Shown here: positions 5,194 through 6,897 of the stretch, one piece after another | Layout of the letters: each line of letters starts with the position of its first letter | How positions within the stretch are numbered: position 1 is the stretch's first letter | From: an uncultured Christensenellaceae bacterium | GTDB lineage: Bacteria; Bacillota; Clostridia; Christensenellales; CAG-138 | NCBI GenBank assembly: GCA_902475645.1 | Contig: CABSAH010000093.1 | Location: 1-6,897, forward strand | Direction: 5' to 3' | Length of the DNA stretch: 6,897 bases | Notes under the pieces: model-generated | The model's database searches: none | Seen by the model: only the letters and a program-made list of their open reading frames with translations | Told to the model about the DNA's origin: nothing | Position numbers and translations under genes: made by a program

Positions 5194-6897
5194 TTATTTG
5201 GTGGTCTGCTCCAAAAAATTCCTTATTTGCGTTACTCCGGCATATATGACGGGTGTTTCGCCCCACGCCACAAGCGACGGAGCCTGCGTCAGCCTAAGCG
5301 CTTTAGCTTCGTTGACATACTGCTGCACATCGCGCTCCTCAAACGGTATTCCCGCCTGTTCCAGCAGTGGCTTAATGCTGATGCAGTTTGGGCACGTCGC
5401 GGTGGTATATAGATAATACCCTTCGGCAGGCTTTGCGGCTGCCTTTTCTTTCTGCACCTTGGGGCAAACCGTCCGCGCATCGCCCACGGCATATGTCTTT
5501 CTGTCCATATATTCCTGGCTTTTGCCGTCGTTCCAGTTCTGCACGGGGCGGTAATATCCGGTTATACGGCTGTAAACCTCCGTGGCTTTTCCGCAGATGG
5601 GGCATAGCTTTTGCTCCCCCTTCAAATAGCCATGCTCCGTGCATACGGAATATGTGGGCGACAGCGTATAATACGGCAGCTCATAATTTTCCGCAATTTT
5701 GCGCACCAGCGCGGCGGCGGACTGCCAGCTCGGCAGCTTTTCACCAAGGAATGTATGGAATACCGTGCCGCTTGTATAGAGCGTTTGAAGCTTATCCTGC
5801 ACATCCAGCGCGCTGAAAACATCCTCCGTATAGCCCACGGGCAAGTGGCTGGAATTGGTGTAATACGGCGTTCCGTTCTCGTTGGCGGTGATTATATCGG
5901 GATAGCGCGCCTTATCGTGCTTTGCAAGGCGATAAGCGGTGGATTCCGCCGGTGTGGCTTCCAGATTATAAAGATCTCCGTACTGCTCCTGATAGTCGCT
6001 CAAACGCTCACGCATATGCTTCAGCACGCGCACGGCGAAGTTCTGCGTCTCCTCATGCGTTAAATCCTTGCGGAGCCAGTTAGCGTTCAGCCCCGCTTCA
6101 TTCATGCCAACAAGACCTATCGTGGAAAAATGATTGCCGAAGCTGCCGAGATACCGCTTTGTATACGGATACAGCCCCTCAGCCAGCAATTTTTCAATGG
6201 TTGTGCGCTTTATCTTCAAACTTCGGGCGGAGATATCCATCATCCTATCCAGCCGCGCGAAAAAGTCCTCCTCATCCTTGGCAAGGTACGCTATGCGGGG
6301 CAGGTTTATCGTCACAACGCCCACGGAGCCCGTGGATTCGCCGCTGCCGAAAAAGCCGCCGCTTTTCTTACGCAATTCCCTAAGATCCAGCCGCAAACGG
6401 CAGCACATGCTGCGCACGTCGCTCGGCTCCATATCGGAATTGATGTAATTGGAAAAATACGGCGTGCCGTATTTGGCGGTCATTTCAAAAAGCAAGCGGT
6501 TGTTTTCCGTTTCGCTCCAGTCAAAATCCTTTGTTATAGAATACGTCGGGATTGGATACTGGAAGCCGCGCCCGTTTGCGTCACCCTCTATCATAACCTC
6601 GATAAACGCTTTGTTTATCATGTCCATCTCCGCCTTGCAGTCCCCGTATGTAAAGTCCATGGGCTTGCCGCCCACTATGCAGGGCTTATCGGCAAGGTCG
6701 GCAGGTACTGTCCAATCCAGCGTAATGTTGGAAAACGGCGCTTGGGTTCCCCATCGGCTTGGTGTATTAACGCCAAACACGAAGCTTTCTATGCAATGCT
6801 TTACTTCATTGTAGCTTAGCTTATCCGCGCGCACAAACGGCGCAAGATATGTATCGAAGCTTGAAAACGCCTGCGCGCCCGCCCACTCGTTCTGCAT
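5194..6897 (-). CDS. nrdD: Anaerobic ribonucleoside-triphosphate reductase with fused C-terminal glutaredoxin domain (5' end outside window)
   Basis: These are the last 567 residues of a class III ribonucleotide reductase, which makes deoxyribonucleotides in the absence of oxygen using a glycyl radical installed by NrdG. The Met at the window edge (QNEWAGAQAFSSFDTY) is an internal family motif, not the start; an N-terminal ATP cone and the first barrel strands are expected beyond it. Visible landmarks (numbered from that Met) are the active-site loop RSMCCRLRLD (C165/C166), NLEATPAES (311-319), a zinc site C419/H422/C432/C435 (VCTEHG...LCPICG) and the glycyl-radical motif RITGYY with G447. 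After a Lys/Ala/Pro linker (about 480-492) a glutaredoxin-like domain begins (GYYLYTTATCPNC, C502 and C505), with the Pro of QAPSLV as the expected cis-proline. The fused redoxin suggests an enzyme reduced by dithiol rather than formate. No nrdG follows; a terminator does. Confidence 0.93.
   Translation of the reverse strand: MQNEWAGAQAFSSFDTYLAPFVRADKLSYNEVKHCIESFVFGVNTPSRWGTQAPFSNITLDWTVPADLADKPCIVGGKPMDFTYGDCKAEMDMINKAFIEVMIEGDANGRGFQYPIPTYSITKDFDWSETENNRLLFEMTAKYGTPYFSNYINSDMEPSDVRSMCCRLRLDLRELRKKSGGFFGSGESTGSVGVVTINLPRIAYLAKDEEDFFARLDRMMDISARSLKIKRTTIEKLLAEGLYPYTKRYLGSFGNHFSTIGLVGMNEAGLNANWLRKDLTHEETQNFAVRVLKHMRERLSDYQEQYGDLYNLEATPAESTAYRLAKHDKARYPDIITANENGTPYYTNSSHLPVGYTEDVFSALDVQDKLQTLYTSGTVFHTFLGEKLPSWQSAAALVRKIAENYELPYYTLSPTYSVCTEHGYLKGEQKLCPICGKATEVYSRITGYYRPVQNWNDGKSQEYMDRKTYAVGDARTVCPKVQKEKAAAKPAEGYYLYTTATCPNCISIKPLLEQAGIPFEERDVQQYVNEAKALRLTQAPSLVAWGETPVIYAGVTQIRNFLEQTTK

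Noticed and set aside
6130..6819. 229-codon rightward reading frame inside nrdD
   Set aside because: It is a shadow of the strongly conserved reductase reading frame on the other strand; the translation has no family features and no ribosome binding site was noted.

Overview
The window looks like chromosomal DNA of a strictly anaerobic, probably gut-associated member of the Clostridia. The evidence is AGGAGG-type ribosome binding sites, roughly balanced base composition, a rubredoxin, a class III (oxygen-sensitive, glycyl-radical) ribonucleotide reductase, a clostridial-type ferredoxin-domain protein and a bile salt hydrolase. No mobile element, CRISPR array, tRNA or rRNA was seen. The genus cannot be fixed from what is visible.

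Left part (1-2053): the start of a tiny membrane protein gene runs leftward off the edge. It resembles the CD1871A-type CXXC proteins that sit beside iron-sulfur and thioredoxin genes in Clostridia. Divergent from it is a two-component operon: an OmpR/PhoB-type response regulator and a HAMP histidine kinase, coupled by an ATGA overlap. The shared spacer carries a TGnTATAAT promoter and a perfect 8+8 bp inverted repeat, a good candidate operator for this regulator.

Middle (2054-3370): after a possible terminator and a recognisable promoter comes a complete choloylglycine (bile salt) hydrolase. Its true start places the catalytic Cys at position 2, and every expected active-site residue is present. 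A hairpin with T-rich sequence on both sides closes the gene and probably also ends the convergent rubredoxin transcript.

Right part (3371-6897): a rubredoxin gene, missed by length-limited ORF calling, and a 237-residue ferredoxin-domain protein both run leftward. Divergent from the latter is a Crp/Fnr-family regulator that lacks the cAMP-contact residues. The 97-bp spacer holds promoters for both directions. It also holds an imperfectly palindromic site with Crp/Fnr spacing, GTTG-N6-CAAC, whose centre falls at -41.5 of the inferred ferredoxin promoter, the classic class II activator position. Convergent with the regulator, and separated from it by a terminator hairpin, is the 3' two-thirds or so of an anaerobic ribonucleotide reductase gene (nrdD). 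Its product ends in a fused glutaredoxin-like domain with a CPNC active site.

Taken together, most genes concern anaerobic redox handling: thiol and iron-sulfur proteins, a Crp/Fnr sensor and a glycyl-radical enzyme that appears to carry its own reductant. A bile-tolerance gene and a signalling pair lie between them. I see no clearly undescribed multi-gene system. The points most worth following are the NrdD-glutaredoxin fusion, the two candidate operators, and a possible thiol switch in the kinase sensor.
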